A stretch of DNA of 64,000 nt from Petrosia ficiformis (Eukaryota; Porifera; Demospongiae; Haplosclerida; Petrosiidae), in contig OX345652.1 in assembly GCA_947044365.1 (NCBI GenBank), positions 3,220,374 to 3,284,373 on the forward strand, given 5' to 3'. Made by a program: the position numbers and the translations under genes. Shown piece by piece: positions 1 to 12,700 of this stretch. How positions within the stretch are numbered: position 1 is the stretch's first letter; each line of letters begins with the position of its first letter. Under the pieces are notes generated by a model. It was not told the origin of the DNA, made no database searches, and saw only the letters and a list, made by a program, of their open reading frames with translations.

Positions 1-1248
1 GAGAGTGGATAGATGGATAGGTAGGTAGTAAGTAAAGTTTTCTAGGAGAGAGAAGAAACAATATGCAAATTAACTAGACCAATAGAATAAGTTATGCATG
101 AATACATGGGGCATGGATGGCATCAATGCACATAGAAGAACGAGAATTACCTGCTGATAGAATAATAATAACAATGCTATTCTTTTTTACTTCTGTATAA
201 CATACAAAAACTGAACAAAATATTGTTGAATGTTTTGACTTCGGTTTTTACGAAAGCATTCTTCGCCGAAGGATGCATGCATGGTAGCAATGATGATAAT
301 TTTGTTTTAAGTACTAATAGAAAACAGCTAATTAGAAAACAAATTATATCGAAAATATATAGTATATTCAATTAAATTATACAAAAACGTTGTAATAAAG
401 AAATTAGAAAAAGAAATTTTAAAAATATATTAAAAAACATCATCTTGAATTTGTCCACTTTGGTGTTCCAGTTTAAATGTTTAATTATTACAATAGACAT
501 GTAATATAGCTATAATTTAGTAAACAAAAAGTCATAATGTCTTACTAAAAGGGATTTTAGTTATAGTTATAGTTAGCTAAACAATATCCTATTTCAGTGA
601 TACCAATTAAGCACTTAGCTTTTGCTTATTTGTCAAAAGTCAATATGGAAACTGTATAATTATTATAATTATATATAATAGTTTCTGTCTTAATTTGAGG
701 AAGGATACTCCACAGTCAATTAGATTAACCATACTGAACTATTTCCTACAATTGATCAGATAGTTGCAGATGACAACCTAATATACCATGAATAAACAGC
801 ATCAAAATTTGCATCAAAATTTAGCAAATTGCAAAAATATTTATAGCTCAGTTGTTTCCCCTTTCACCGAAATTTCAGTAAGAATCAATATTAACCTATA
901 TAGACCTGATTTCTATGTCATCTTTAATTGTTGTATCTTCTCATGCATCATACTTTGTCCTCAATAGTGAATTTGAATGATGCTAAAGGAACAATATATG
1001 TTAAAACAGAAATAAAACCAACTTGATAAAGATAATGCAAAAGAATAATCAATTAACTTTAGGAATAACTAATAGTCTTAAAATATCTATTTTTAAGGAA
1101 AGGAAGACCAGCAAATGAAACACACAAGTATATTCATAAGTATTCAAATAATTACATATGTAACATATATATCTAATCATCTAACACACACGTTTATGTA
1201 TTTATGCTTTAAGACGAATGAATGACCTACAGAAGATCATAACTGTTT
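1..1248. other. Intergenic AT-rich DNA, no gene seen
   Basis: This stretch starts with a short GATA/GGTA simple repeat and is otherwise AT-rich with only short open frames. A block near 520-600 carries alternating TAGTTA/ACTAAAAGG words found in many other places in the window (14509-14767, 17640-17700, 34619-34800, 39240-39680, 60785-60910), so it is probably a degraded copy of a dispersed short element. No supported exon or RNA gene was found. Confidence 0.6.
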
Positions 1249-4200
1249 TCAGAATTCACTACCAAGTAATGGCTCTCTAAATTCATCGTCAGTGTATGAT
1301 GACAAAAGTGCGGGAATAATTTTTCGATTTTGGGTTTTACGTTTCTCTATCTTTTGAAAACAAATTTTCATCACCCTTTCACATGTCTCTAGCTTGCCAG
1401 TCACCCAGAGTACATGGTAAACCAGTATACCAAGAAAAATAATAAAAAGAAATAAAGTCATGGTAACAATTATGACCATTGTTTTCCAAATGAGTTCTGT
1501 TGTGTTATAATACCACGTTGTTCCAAAGACACAAGCAAAATTGACTAATATGATAAGATCAAGAATATTGATTGCCTTACTTTTGAATGGTTTGGCATAT
1601 GCTTGACCTGTGATATAAATCATAAGCACTGGAATTCCAATTACATATCCTGTTAGAAAATCTCTAGCTCTGAAGTTCACATATAAGATAATTGCTATCA
1701 CTACTAGCATCAAACGTAAAGTGAACCAGTACTGTTTATTATCCTTATAAGGAGCGTGAATTGATTCGTGAATTGGTCGAAGATATTTCCTTATGTACTT
1801 TACTTTCATTAGTGTATTACCTCCTATCAGCACAATGACATAAGGTATAATTACTAGTCCAACAGGCAATAGTGTGATTGTCATAAGAATGATGTGTTCT
1901 CGACTACCATAAAATACTGTACCATCATTGTACCACACTTTGAGAGGCACAACACTGGTATTGACGTACACTTTGTTGGATATGAAAACATCTACACTAG
2001 TCAATAACAGCTTTGAAAAGGACATATGGACGACTGTAACTAGTACTTGTACTGATGAGTGAGATATTCTGTTTGAAATCCATGTTGAATAACGACTGAG
2101 TATAATGAGGACAACAACTATTATCAGGAGGTATATGGGGAATACTAAACTGAGACCTGTTTTCCATAACTCAGTCATCCCATCGTAAAAACACAAAGGG
2201 AATCCTAAATTCAGATTCAATAAGGAAAGAAAAATGTTACAGAATGTTGCAAAATATCGAAGAATATAATGCCCGTTTGCTGGAAAAAGACTGGTAAGAC
2301 CCTCTAAGGATCCTACATTAGCAACATGAGCATAGAATAAAATGCCATTGAGAGTACCACTTGTAATTGTGAGTCTGAGAACACTTAAGAAATAAACAAA
2401 AAGAGGTCCAGCTAATGCATATACAATTATTGTCAACAGCCACATATTACTACAATATTTGCATTCCCATGAACCAAACACTACACTTAACTGATGTCCA
2501 TGTAACTCAGAACATTTGCTACATAAAAATCCTTCTCTGTTTGCTCGGCAAAGATTAAAGACATCGTTACTTTCAATCCGAACAACATAAGATCCTGTTT
2601 CATTTATATGGAAGTATTCACTTACATCTGCAAAAGTGCAATAGTTTATTTTACAATACAAGGATACTGCAAAGACATTTATATAATTATTCATGGTTTT
2701 GTTATAAACCGCAATTAGTCCTGCCCATGAATTAACCACTGGTACTTTAAATGCTCTTGCACTGATATTACAGTGAGGAAGGTAATTGATTCGTAAGTTA
2801 CTGATTTGGTGAAGAACTGGTGAACATACACATAATTTATCATTTTTATCCAAATTAAATCCAGCTGGGCAATGATGTAAATGTACAACAATATCCAAGT
2901 ATGTTTCAACATTCGTGTCAGGAATTGAAAATACAACAACTCCACTTCCATGTTCACTAATAGTTACATTATCATATGCATGTATGGTTACATACAATGT
3001 TGTACAATAAGTGAATGACTCTCTTACTGTTTGCTCCTCCTGACCAGGTGACAACTTCCAGTCAAAATTTTCATTGCTAATTGCTTTTTCAAGATTTCTG
3101 TATCCTACAGACACAGTGACAGGTGAGTATACTACATTTTGTTCGGTTTCATCTAGAGCTGCTATTTGTATTTCGATTGGTTCACCAGGGTAAGATGACA
3201 AATTGGAATTACTGGCATTAGTTGGTTTGTTGTTTTTACAATGGGATAGAGTATGGGGAAGTGTAGAAATATTGTTTAGTCCTGATTTGTTTGAGAACTT
3301 GAATGTCTTCTCATACACCTCATTGGTAGTAATTACAGAGTTATTCATTAAGCAGTTATAGAGGCGTGTAACATATATAGATGTTCCTGGTTGAAATGCT
3401 TCATTATATTCAAAGTACATGTTAATACTGGCATTGATAGGAATCTGAAATGGACACATAGATATAGCATATGCATATGATGTGTCCGTACTTGCATAAA
3501 TAGCACCTCCTTTAGTAAGTACTTTGTTATTAGCAAAGTACGCGTCTAGTCCTTCAGTTAGGTAAATCCTACCATTTTCTACATTGATTGCAGCTCCTCT
3601 CATTCCAAAATTGTTCAAAAAGTTCATTTGACCTTTCAATATTACATCTGTGTTAATTGCTTTGATTACTGATCCATAGTTTTTATAAAAAACAGATGGG
3701 AATTCACTTCCAGTGATGAAGACTTTATTGATGTGATAAAACTGAAATAAACCAGCAGCTGATGCTCGCGTTGACAATTTCTGAAAGTTATTATTAGCTT
3801 TAATAGTATCCATTATGATTTCATGACTTCCTGATTTGCCGAGCTCTTCATCTTCTATTACTGCAGCAAACACACAAACTCCAGGTGTATTACCAAAATT
3901 CCTACTGAAAATCACATTTTTAAGGTTTATTTTGAGTGGAAACAATGAATTTGAAATGATAATTTTAATTCCACCATGTGTAGTTGTAGCAAGATCAGTT
4001 GGTTGAAAAGATGTATCTGAAATCATGAGTTGCATTGAACATTTATGATGTTGAATTAGAGAACTTTCTAGTGGTAGGAAATTAAAATTATAAAATTGAA
4101 GAGAATGTCCATTACAAATACTTTCTTCCCTCTGGGATTCACTGTGAAATGTAGAACCGTTGTATATAATCGTCTGAGAATCTGTTGTACTATTCAAATG

Positions 4201-5178
4201 CATTATTAACATTCCAGAAGCTGGTTGTCCACTATTGTCCAAAAATGAACAATTAGAAATTTTAGTCATTACATTGAAAGAGTGCTGTGTGTATAATAAT
4301 GTGAGTCCTGCTGCATTGAGGACAGGCAATTTTGGTAAATACTTCTGTGTGGAATTGTACACATCTGTAATACATTTGACATCACTGATAAACTCATAAT
4401 TTTGATTAATACGTGAATTTCTTATGTCTATCTCTCTTGGTCTAGACAAATGTTCAAAATCTCGAAATAAAAAGAGCATCCCTGAACCAATTGAATGGTT
4501 AGTTTCACTTACAATTTTTTTAGTGAGTGAATTGTTGGATATTACCACTCCCTCAAAAGAGCAATGAATGATATTAATCCCAATAACAGCATAACCATAA
4601 TAGTTCCGAACTTGCACATCTATCAAAGAAACATACATGTTTGGTTTCACAAAAACTAGCACTGCATTGTGAAACTGGGTAAAATAGACATGTCCAGTAG
4701 AGTTAACATACCACAGAATATAATTTTGCAATTGACTAATAGCAGCTCCACAGTATTTGAAGATTACTCTCTGCAGTTTGAGTATCGAAGGATGAGCAAA
4801 AGCAAATCCACTTGTTGGTTTTGAACTGTTGCTACACTGGATGACAGCAGATGATGTATTTGTGTCACTCTGTATAGTGAGTGAGTGAATAGTATCGACC
4901 ACACAAAAACCCTCGTACTGAATATAGTGAATGATACTAGTATTCAGCAGCAATACCATATCATGTTCATAGTGAGCATCACAAAGATACTTCTCCAATT
5001 GGTCTGGATTTACAATATTTATTGTTTGAGGTAGTTTGTTTGCATTGCAAATGACAACTAATACTATGAAGATTGCTGTATTCATCTTTAACAACAAGAG
5101 CATCAGTAACGGCAACAATTCCAGTTGTCTTGAATTTGCAGGTGCAGCACAGTTATGCAATGTCATAATTATACACAT
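1249..5178 (-). CDS. Beta-helix ectodomain, polytopic membrane protein 1
   Basis: An intronless frame of 1309 codons. The likelier start is the Met at 5083-5085 (residue 32 of the frame), because it opens directly into a signal peptide (MNTAIFIVLVVICNA). Residues up to about 880 form a glycosylation-rich extracellular region with many NxS/T sites and short Asn/Gly-rich turns such as GGAIYAS and GAAINVENG, as in parallel beta-helix (Chlam_PMP-like) proteins. A Cys cluster follows around residues 880-910 (CRANREGFLCSKC, then GSWECKYCSN). After it come about eight to ten hydrophobic helices to residue ~1265 and a short charged cytoplasmic tail ending in REPLLGSEF. The gene at 30345-34187 is a clear paralog with the same order and shared membrane motifs (LRLTxTxGTxNG; GFPxCFYxGMTE). 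The topology implies a cell-surface protein; function, ligand and signalling partner are unknown. It is not a recognisable seven-helix GPCR. No disruption was seen. Confidence 0.85.
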   Translation of the reverse strand: MCIIMTLHNCAAPANSRQLELLPLLMLLLLKMNTAIFIVLVVICNANKLPQTINIVNPDQLEKYLCDAHYEHDMVLLLNTSIIHYIQYEGFCVVDTIHSLTIQSDTNTSSAVIQCSNSSKPTSGFAFAHPSILKLQRVIFKYCGAAISQLQNYILWYVNSTGHVYFTQFHNAVLVFVKPNMYVSLIDVQVRNYYGYAVIGINIIHCSFEGVVISNNSLTKKIVSETNHSIGSGMLFLFRDFEHLSRPREIDIRNSRINQNYEFISDVKCITDVYNSTQKYLPKLPVLNAAGLTLLYTQHSFNVMTKISNCSFLDNSGQPASGMLIMHLNSTTDSQTIIYNGSTFHSESQREESICNGHSLQFYNFNFLPLESSLIQHHKCSMQLMISDTSFQPTDLATTTHGGIKIIISNSLFPLKINLKNVIFSRNFGNTPGVCVFAAVIEDEELGKSGSHEIIMDTIKANNNFQKLSTRASAAGLFQFYHINKVFITGSEFPSVFYKNYGSVIKAINTDVILKGQMNFLNNFGMRGAAINVENGRIYLTEGLDAYFANNKVLTKGGAIYASTDTSYAYAISMCPFQIPINASINMYFEYNEAFQPGTSIYVTRLYNCLMNNSVITTNEVYEKTFKFSNKSGLNNISTLPHTLSHCKNNKPTNASNSNLSSYPGEPIEIQIAALDETEQNVVYSPVTVSVGYRNLEKAISNENFDWKLSPGQEEQTVRESFTYCTTLYVTIHAYDNVTISEHGSGVVVFSIPDTNVETYLDIVVHLHHCPAGFNLDKNDKLCVCSPVLHQISNLRINYLPHCNISARAFKVPVVNSWAGLIAVYNKTMNNYINVFAVSLYCKINYCTFADVSEYFHINETGSYVVRIESNDVFNLCRANREGFLCSKCSELHGHQLSVVFGSWECKYCSNMWLLTIIVYALAGPLFVYFLSVLRLTITSGTLNGILFYAHVANVGSLEGLTSLFPANGHYILRYFATFCNIFLSLLNLNLGFPLCFYDGMTELWKTGLSLVFPIYLLIIVVVLIILSRYSTWISNRISHSSVQVLVTVVHMSFSKLLLTSVDVFISNKVYVNTSVVPLKVWYNDGTVFYGSREHIILMTITLLPVGLVIIPYVIVLIGGNTLMKVKYIRKYLRPIHESIHAPYKDNKQYWFTLRLMLVVIAIILYVNFRARDFLTGYVIGIPVLMIYITGQAYAKPFKSKAINILDLIILVNFACVFGTTWYYNTTELIWKTMVIIVTMTLFLFIIFLGILVYHVLWVTGKLETCERVMKICFQKIEKRKTQNRKIIPALLSSYTDDEFREPLLGSEF

Positions 5179-5760
5179 AATACTTATTATATAATCATGT
5201 ATAATAATTATATTATATATAATTATAATATATTAACTATATATAATATTTATTTTATAGATAATACATGTAACAATATATAGACACAATGTTTACAATT
5301 TATGAATATTTGAAGTTTATGTTATTATAACAAACTGAACATTGTTGACAAAAGAACAGTTTGTGTCAAAAATATGTAAAAAATTACTTTCATAAAGAGA
5401 GCCTTGAATTTGTTTGTATTAGCTCTATAGACTGTGACTAGTGTATGTGTAGCTATAAATGTTATTTACACTATTTAACAAAAACGTAGACAGTGTATGT
5501 ATGCAAGACACCGAAATTGGGAATTATTTCATTTTTAATACCAAACAAACATTTAGTAAGGTCCCCAAAAGCATACTTGGTAATATTAAGTGATCTTGTA
5601 CAAAACACTGAAGTATACAGGCCCATTTTTGAGGGTGGGCCCAGTATTTCTAGTCTATTAATGTTCCTGCCAGTGTTTCATAGTGAATAACTGAGTGCCA
5701 GACCACTTGGCTACCACTGACTCACTACAATTTGGTGTTCATGCACAGTGATCAAGAACT

Positions 5761-5803
<43 letters not shown>

Positions 5804-6000
5804 GTTAGGTTATTCATATATGCTACATACTCCAATCACAATTGTTATTTGCCGGCATTATCAACGACATAGCAGTGATAAAAACTTTTACAGTTATATA
5901 ACCATATAAAGTTATTTATTTTATGTGTTTGTCATTGCTTTTAAAGTTCCAGTTTCTGGACCTCACAGATGTAAACTGGGCCATGATTCACTGAGTGGTA
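5179..6000. other. Intergenic; (AC)n(AT)n microsatellite
   Basis: AT-rich DNA upstream of the minus-strand beta-helix gene. It probably contains that gene's promoter, although no motif is diagnostic. A compound (AC)n(AT)n microsatellite occupies about 5761-5803. No supported exon. Confidence 0.6.
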
Positions 6001-6315
6001 TCACATATCCAGGGGAGTAGGAACAATCTGGGGAGTGGGGAGGCCAGATCCACAGCCTAATTTCTGGCATGCAATTCCAAAAGCCTGACAATATACAATA
6101 ATAATCAAGTACACAGTGACATTGCAAATACTTATAATTATCAATATTAAAAATTTCCAAAAAATGAAAAATGTAATTCTTCTCTCATTTCGTCTGACAA
6201 ATTCTTTAGCTACTGTAACAATATCAAGGTTATCTGTTGTCATTCCATGAACGTGAAGCAACATACAGTAGTGCACTCCAGAGTCTGAGTCCCATAGGTC
6301 TCTAGAGTACCTCAA
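6001..6315 (-). CDS. Possible orphan exon: Ig-like end plus TM helix
   Basis: This minus-strand frame starts after a possible acceptor (ctctag near 6300). It reads a stretch resembling the last strands of an Ig V-type domain: DSDSGVHYC, then about 16 residues to DNLDIVTV. A basic patch (RRNERR) and a strong hydrophobic helix (FWKFLILIIISICNVTVYL) follow, then a short tail and a stop. The D-x-G-x-Y/H-C pattern followed by a membrane anchor is suggestive only. No upstream Ig exon is visible, because the sequence just beyond is a G-run and low-complexity DNA. It could be a gene relic, a terminal exon of a longer gene, or chance. Confidence 0.25.
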   Translation of the reverse strand: MRYSRDLWDSDSGVHYCMLLHVHGMTTDNLDIVTVAKEFVRRNERRITFFIFWKFLILIIISICNVTVYLIIIVYCQAFGIACQKLGCGSGLPTPQIVPTPLDM

Positions 6316-6737
6316 ATATATATGGACTGCATGAGAGGGGGGCCAGGCCCCCCTTCTATTTCAAAGGGGGGGGGGGGGGGGGGGGGGTCCTGGCCCCCTT
6401 GCCCCTCCCCCTACCCATTCCTTCTCATCAACATGACATTTAAATGATTTAATGATCTCAAACCATGCACACAGGCTTATTTAGTTTCTTCATCTTCCTG
6501 TGGTCATACACAGGGAAGCTGGAGAGTCAGAGGATCAAGAGAATAATAAATTAATTATAATTATAATTGATAATAATTATGCTTTAATAAGTTAATATAA
6601 TTATAATAGTTATTAATTGAAAGGAGAGGTTAAGTTAATCTCGACTTGCCCAATGCCCGCCCCTAGGCCCTTGACAAAACGCGGGATTATTTTTGGGAAG
6701 AAAGCAAGAACAAAAGAAGAGTGAACGAATTAACATT
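6316..6737. other. G22 run and 5' region of the ankyrin gene
   Basis: An imperfect G/C-rich inverted block (GGGGGGCCAGGCCCCCC, then a run of 22 G at 6366-6387 and CCTGGCCCCC) is followed by an AT-rich stretch of ATTATAAT words. A short GC-richer stretch (6650-6690) precedes the ankyrin gene start. It probably contains that gene's 5' UTR and promoter. Confidence 0.5.
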
Positions 6738-9700
6738 ATGAATAAAGAACTTCATCTTGCTTGCAAGAATGGTGATTTAGAGAAGGTGAAACATCTAGTT
6801 CAGGAAGGAGCCGATCCCGTTGAGTGTGATCAAGATGGCAACACAGCCTACCACTGTTGTTGTATGTCAAATGATTGTCCAGCTGAAGTTCTGTCATATC
6901 TAATCAGTTCTTCCACAAACTCAGGGAGTTTTGATGCAAACGCAGCAGAAAAAGATCTTGAAGTTTCCAGTGACTACATAGATACTCCTGATGCCTGTTC
7001 ATTCGCAAAGAAGTATTCTCTGAATGTATTTAATTCAGAAGGATATTGTCCTTTACATTTAGCCTGTAAATATGTAAGGCTTGAACATGTAAAAGCGATG
7101 ACATCCAGTCCTACTTGTGAGGTCAATGTTATAAACCGTCTCAATGGACATCATTCTCTCCACATTTTGTGTGGCAAATCAAACTCAAACACAATTGAAA
7201 TTGCAAAGCATCTCATCACAGAAAAACAGTGTGATCTTAATGTGTGCAATAAAAACGGGTACACTCCTCTTGGTTTGGCTTGTAAAACAGGCAGTTTGGC
7301 ATTAGTAAAGTTACTGACTAAGGAAAAAAGATGTAATATCAATGAGGGGATTCATCCACTGCTTATCATAAATACACAACGTTGGATTCGTACATGCAGC
7401 GAAGTAGTTAGTTGTTTAACATGTAGACCTGATTGTAACATAAATGTACAGAATATACCATATATACCATATATGGTGATACTGCACTACATTTGGCATG
7501 TAAAAATAATGACTACGTCATGGTTAACCATTTGATTTCTCGCTCAAAATCTGATATTAACATACTTAATAAACATAACCAGCATCCACTGCACCTGTTA
7601 CTTGAGGTTCCGGGAAATAAAATAGATAATTTCCTTTCTGTAATCACTATTGTAAAGCAGCTTGTGAAGACAAAAGATTGTCTGATAAATGTCCGTGATT
7701 TTGGTGGGGACACTCCCTTGCATAAAGTTTGTACATGGAAATACCATCAAAGTAGCCTGCAGCTAGTGAAGGTCCTTACAGCTTTGTCATCCTGTGATGT
7801 TAATGCCAAAAACAGCAAAGGACAATGTCCAATTCATTTAGCCGCACAAGAAGCTAACATTGAAGTTTTTTGCCACCTGACAGTTGAATGTCATTGCGAT
7901 TTAACTACCAAAGATAACAATGGTAAAAATGTCTTAGAATATGGTAGTAAATCAGCTGAGCTCAAAGAGTTAATCCGTGTATTTATTAATGGATATTCTC
8001 ATGAAACAATGGATGCTCAAAGTGAGTTGTATATGCATGTGTGTGTTATGTGTAATGCATGCATATAGAGTATGAACTATATGGCTCTCACAATTATGTA
8101 TTAACCACAGTCAATCTGGTGATTCCCTAGACCCTCCCACCATAATCAATAGGGTTGGCTTATGCTCAGTTATAGTTAATTAAAGGAACAATACAAACGT
8201 GACTTCATCCTGAAAAATGACCAGTTTTTTAAGATGACATTAGCAATCTTTATGGCCCGCATATTGCTTTCCATGAGATTTAACGTATTCATATATATAT
8301 ATACACATTTATCAAACAATGTTTACCGTAGAAACAATGAATCCCATACATTTTCCATTCAACATTCAAATCACGCACTATGATAATATTGTTCGTATTG
8401 TACTGGAGGTTTTTATATGTTCTAAAAGCCTCTCTTCGAGTTGGAGGTTGCCCGAGAAAGCTACCGGTTTGGGATTTAACTTGTAAATGCTTCAAGATGA
8501 TCATCTTTATCATGATAGTTTGAATAATAAAGTATTGCTAAGTAATAATAGGCAGAAACAAGCATGATTTGATAAATTTATTATCACACAGATACCCGGG
8601 AAATATTACTCATTGGATACAGCGTGCCACTCGTCCTTCAGACTTGTGGCAACGCTGTATCCAACTCATAATATTTCCCGGTGTCTGTGCGATAATATAT
8701 ATATATAAATATTCTTGTGTCATATTCATATATGCATTGTTAAGGAAGTTGCGTCATTTCAGGGGCTTGGTCAATAAATGGGTGTGTTGTGTTAACAAAT
8801 GTGCACTTTTGCTACAATAGACAAGTGTAATTAATTCAGCTCGTGGAAACAGCAATTATTAGCTAAATTACATTACCAAACATATACCGAACTGTTAAAA
8901 AGAAAACAAGTAACTATGTAATATGTTGTTGGGTTTCAGACATGAAAGTCATTAGCAATGATCATTGGTCATTTATGATTACAAAGCGATGTTATTTCTC
9001 CATATATCTTGTTAATTATGTGTATGCCTGTGTGTGTGGGGGGGAGTCAAAGGTATACATAACCTTGCTTCAAGCCATACCTTACTGTAATTGTATGATT
9101 ATAAAATCAGTAAATTACTCTGTTATGTTGCTAAGACAACCATGTCTGTGTTCCTAGATAGATGATATCTGTAGTTAATATGAGTTATATTAGTTATGAG
9201 GTAAACAATTTTTTATAAAAATTTTTTTGCTGCAATGTTAGAGAAAGTTCATTATACTCTTGTTGATTTTTTTCTTTATACAGATCAAGTAAAGTTTTAT
9301 CATTATGTGAAACATTACGAAGCGCTAAAGCGAGATGAATATGTCAGTTTGAAAGTTGTTAAATGCCTACTAACAGGACCTCCTGGGGCTGGCAAGAGTA
9401 CACTAAAGAGAAGGTTCTTAAATGAATCACTAGAAGATGACTTCAGTACTGGAGTTGTTAGTGCAGCTGTACCAGTAGATGTAATTTGTAAACCAATTGT
9501 TTCTAAAAACCGCAGTGAGACAGACTCACCAAACAGCCAAACAATAAGCCCAACTGATACTGTGATAGCAGATGAAGAAAATATCACTGGATTTTCACTA
9601 CAAAAGAGTGACTCATTTCGTAAGTTAGGTCAACAAGGTGCTATTGTTCCTAGCTTGTCTTTGGATTCAAGAATGGAATGGAGAAAACAGAATGTAGACG

Positions 9701-12700
9701 AGGAAGCTATATATATGTTAAATGCTATTGCCGCTCCAGATGACTCAATTAATGTTATTGAGAATGATGAAAGAGACTCTGAAGATGACGAAAGGGATGA
9801 AAATAGTGGCAAAGGTTTTGAAAATGATGTAACAGGTAATAGCATAAAGAGCAAATTTGTTAACGACAAAGACCATAGACATTCACTACCACCCTCATGT
9901 GTAAAAACACCAATTTCACCTTTAGAAAAAAAACTTGCAGTGCACCGATATCTTGCATATGACACCTTCATCTAGTGATGAAGAAAAACGATCTAATAGT
10001 ATTGAAGTGCATTCTGATTCTGGGATTGATGAAACCATTGAGTCGTATCAATTACGCGAAAATTCTGAAGTAGATAACTCTAGTGCCAAAAGTAAATGTA
10101 TGAAAGCCAAAGCTGTGGCTGAAATATCAAAATATGTTGAGAAAATCCCATCATCAAAGAAAGAACAATACATCACCAATTCACAGGATATCATAAAAGG
10201 TGACCATGCTAGTCTACATATAATCGATACTGGTGGACAACCTGAATTTCATGAAATGCTTCCTGCACTTATTACTGGTCCAGCTGTTAACCTGCTTGTC
10301 TTCAATCTCATAGAGGACTTACAAGATCGATATGAAATAATGTATCGTTCCTCTGCTGGAAATTCCGAACCTTATTGTACATCTCTCACACACGAAGAGG
10401 TAATTTTTCGTTCTCTTGCCAGTATATCATGCTTGCGTCACAACACAATTGGATGGGAATTTGATGAATTGCCTGTCAAAGATAATTCTGAGCCTGCTGC
10501 CTTCCTCATAGCATCTCATCGAGACTGTGTAAAGGATGAAAAAGTAAATATGGTGAACAATCACTTGAAACTTAAAATACAGAGCAGTGAGTTGTTTCGT
10601 GAGAATCTTATTCAGTTTTCTGCTCCTGAAAAAGTCATATTTGCTCTTGATACTACTAAAGACCAGAAAGAGATAGAAGACTTAAAAGAGTCACTTCATC
10701 ATGTCATTAACACAAGGTTTTACGATATCAAGCTTCCAGTGACATGGTGTGCATTGAGTCAGAAGTTAAAGAGAAGCAAAAAATCCTTGTATAAGTATCA
10801 AACATGCTTTAAATTAGCACAAAAGTCAGGAATTGAAAGTGAAGATGACTTTAAAGCCGCTTTATGGTACCTTCACAACAGAGTAGGCACAATTATGTAC
10901 TATCCAGATGTTGAAGGGCTTGAAGATATTGTAATTACAAATCTTCAACTAGTTTTCGATCGAATCACCGAATTAATAACTAGCTGTTTTACATTTAGAA
11001 AAGTTGGCCCTTCAGCCCAGACAGATTTTGAGCATATGGGTAAGTTTTCCGATGAGGACATAAAAAAGCTTTCTCGTAAAGGAGACCCCCTAACACCTAA
11101 ACGATTAGTCACACTTTTGAAACACCTGCATATAGTCGCTGGTCCAATTTCCAGGCAATCCATGGAAAAATCATATTTTATGCCATGTGCTTTAAAACCA
11201 GCCGAAATAGAGAATGAACGTAGAAATGAGAGTTCCACTCCTGCCCCATTATTAATCTGGTTTGAATGTGGATACAATCCTGTTGGAGTTGTTTGTGGTT
11301 TGGTTGTATATCTTCTTGACCATTCTGAGCATATAGGGTACAAATGGGAGTTAGATAAACCCCCACACTATCGAAATAAAATCACCTTCACAGTTGGTAA
11401 GCATTACAATCGTGTAACAATTCTTACTCGTGCTACATACATTGAAGTTTGGGTTGACCTAAATCCTGAACTGCGGGACTCAGTTCGCTTGGAAGCACTG
11501 TGTCAAAAGATTCATGCCGTACTTAAACAAGGAATAAATATAATAACAAAATCATTTCATTATGCTTATAAATCACGACATTATTTTGGGTTTCCGTGTT
11601 CATGTTCATCCTGTAAGACATTACCTCCACATCCTGCAATATGCGAGCATGAAGAACCTGTGGCTGCTAAATGTGTTCTCAATAAAGACACTATGGTATT
11701 GAAGGACCACCACTTAATCTGGTTTAAAAAGGTATGTAAGAGCTTAGTGATGAGTCATAGTCTTTCAATATCTATTTAATCTATTACACAGGTGGTATCT
11801 CACTCAAATGTTGAGACAATATGCAGTGATAGTGTAGACCTCTGGGACAGTGATTTGGATACACCTTTAGGTTTGTTTTACATGATCGATTTTGAATGAA
11901 TGGATAGGATTTTAGGGTTGGGAATGATGGTCTTGAATGAGTTTTGTTATATCTGTTAATCTCTTATAGGCGAGGAAGATATAAGCGAGGTGTGTGAAAT
12001 TCTGTCTGAATGTAATGAGTGGTTTGAACTTGGAATACATTTGGGATTGAAGCATTCAACTTTAAAAAGGATTGAAAGCGAAAACCAAAGGGCTGTTTCT
12101 CGCTGTAAGATAGATATGATACAAGCATGGTTAAGAAAGGAAGACCAAGTGATAGAGAAGTGTGGACCTACATGGAGACAACTTATCCATGCATTGAAGC
12201 TTATTAACAATATAGCTTTGTGTGAGCAAGTTTTGACAAACCTCAAGAGTAAAAAAGTGAAAAAAAGACCACATGTGGCTGCAGATGAAGAGACATCAGC
12301 TAAAAAAAGGAGAACTTCAGATAACAGTAAATCAAGAAAGAGAACTAAATCTTCACATGACAGAGAAAAGGGAACTAAATCTTCACATGACAGAGGAAAG
12401 GGTACTAAATCTTCACATGACAGAGGAAAGGGAACTAAATCTTCACATGACAGAGGAAAGGGTACTAAATCTTCACATGACAGAGAAAAGGGAACTAAAT
12501 CTTCACATGACAGAGGAAAGGGTACTAAATCTTCACATGACAGAGAAAAGGGAACTAAATCTTCACATGACAGAGGAAAGGGAACTAAATCTTTACATGA
12601 CGGAGGAAAGGGACCAGCAAGTGGTAAACCATTCAAAAGAAAAAGAGCACATGAAGAGAAGCATGATTTCAAACATGAGCAACACAGTTCTGATTTAGAA

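Noticed and set aside
1249..5178. Seven-helix GPCR
   Set aside because: There are more than seven hydrophobic segments, no GPS-type cleavage motif and no DRY or NPxxY motif.
9900..9941. 42-nt intron in the ankyrin-ROC gene
   Set aside because: The borders GT...CAG exist and would repair the frame, but an extra A in an 8-A run explains the break more simply. Kept only as an alternative.
11956..12672. Long minus-strand open frame with repeated CEDLVPF words
   Set aside because: It is the antisense shadow of the 30-bp tandem repeats in the Death-domain exon. The plus strand has the domain and splice signals.
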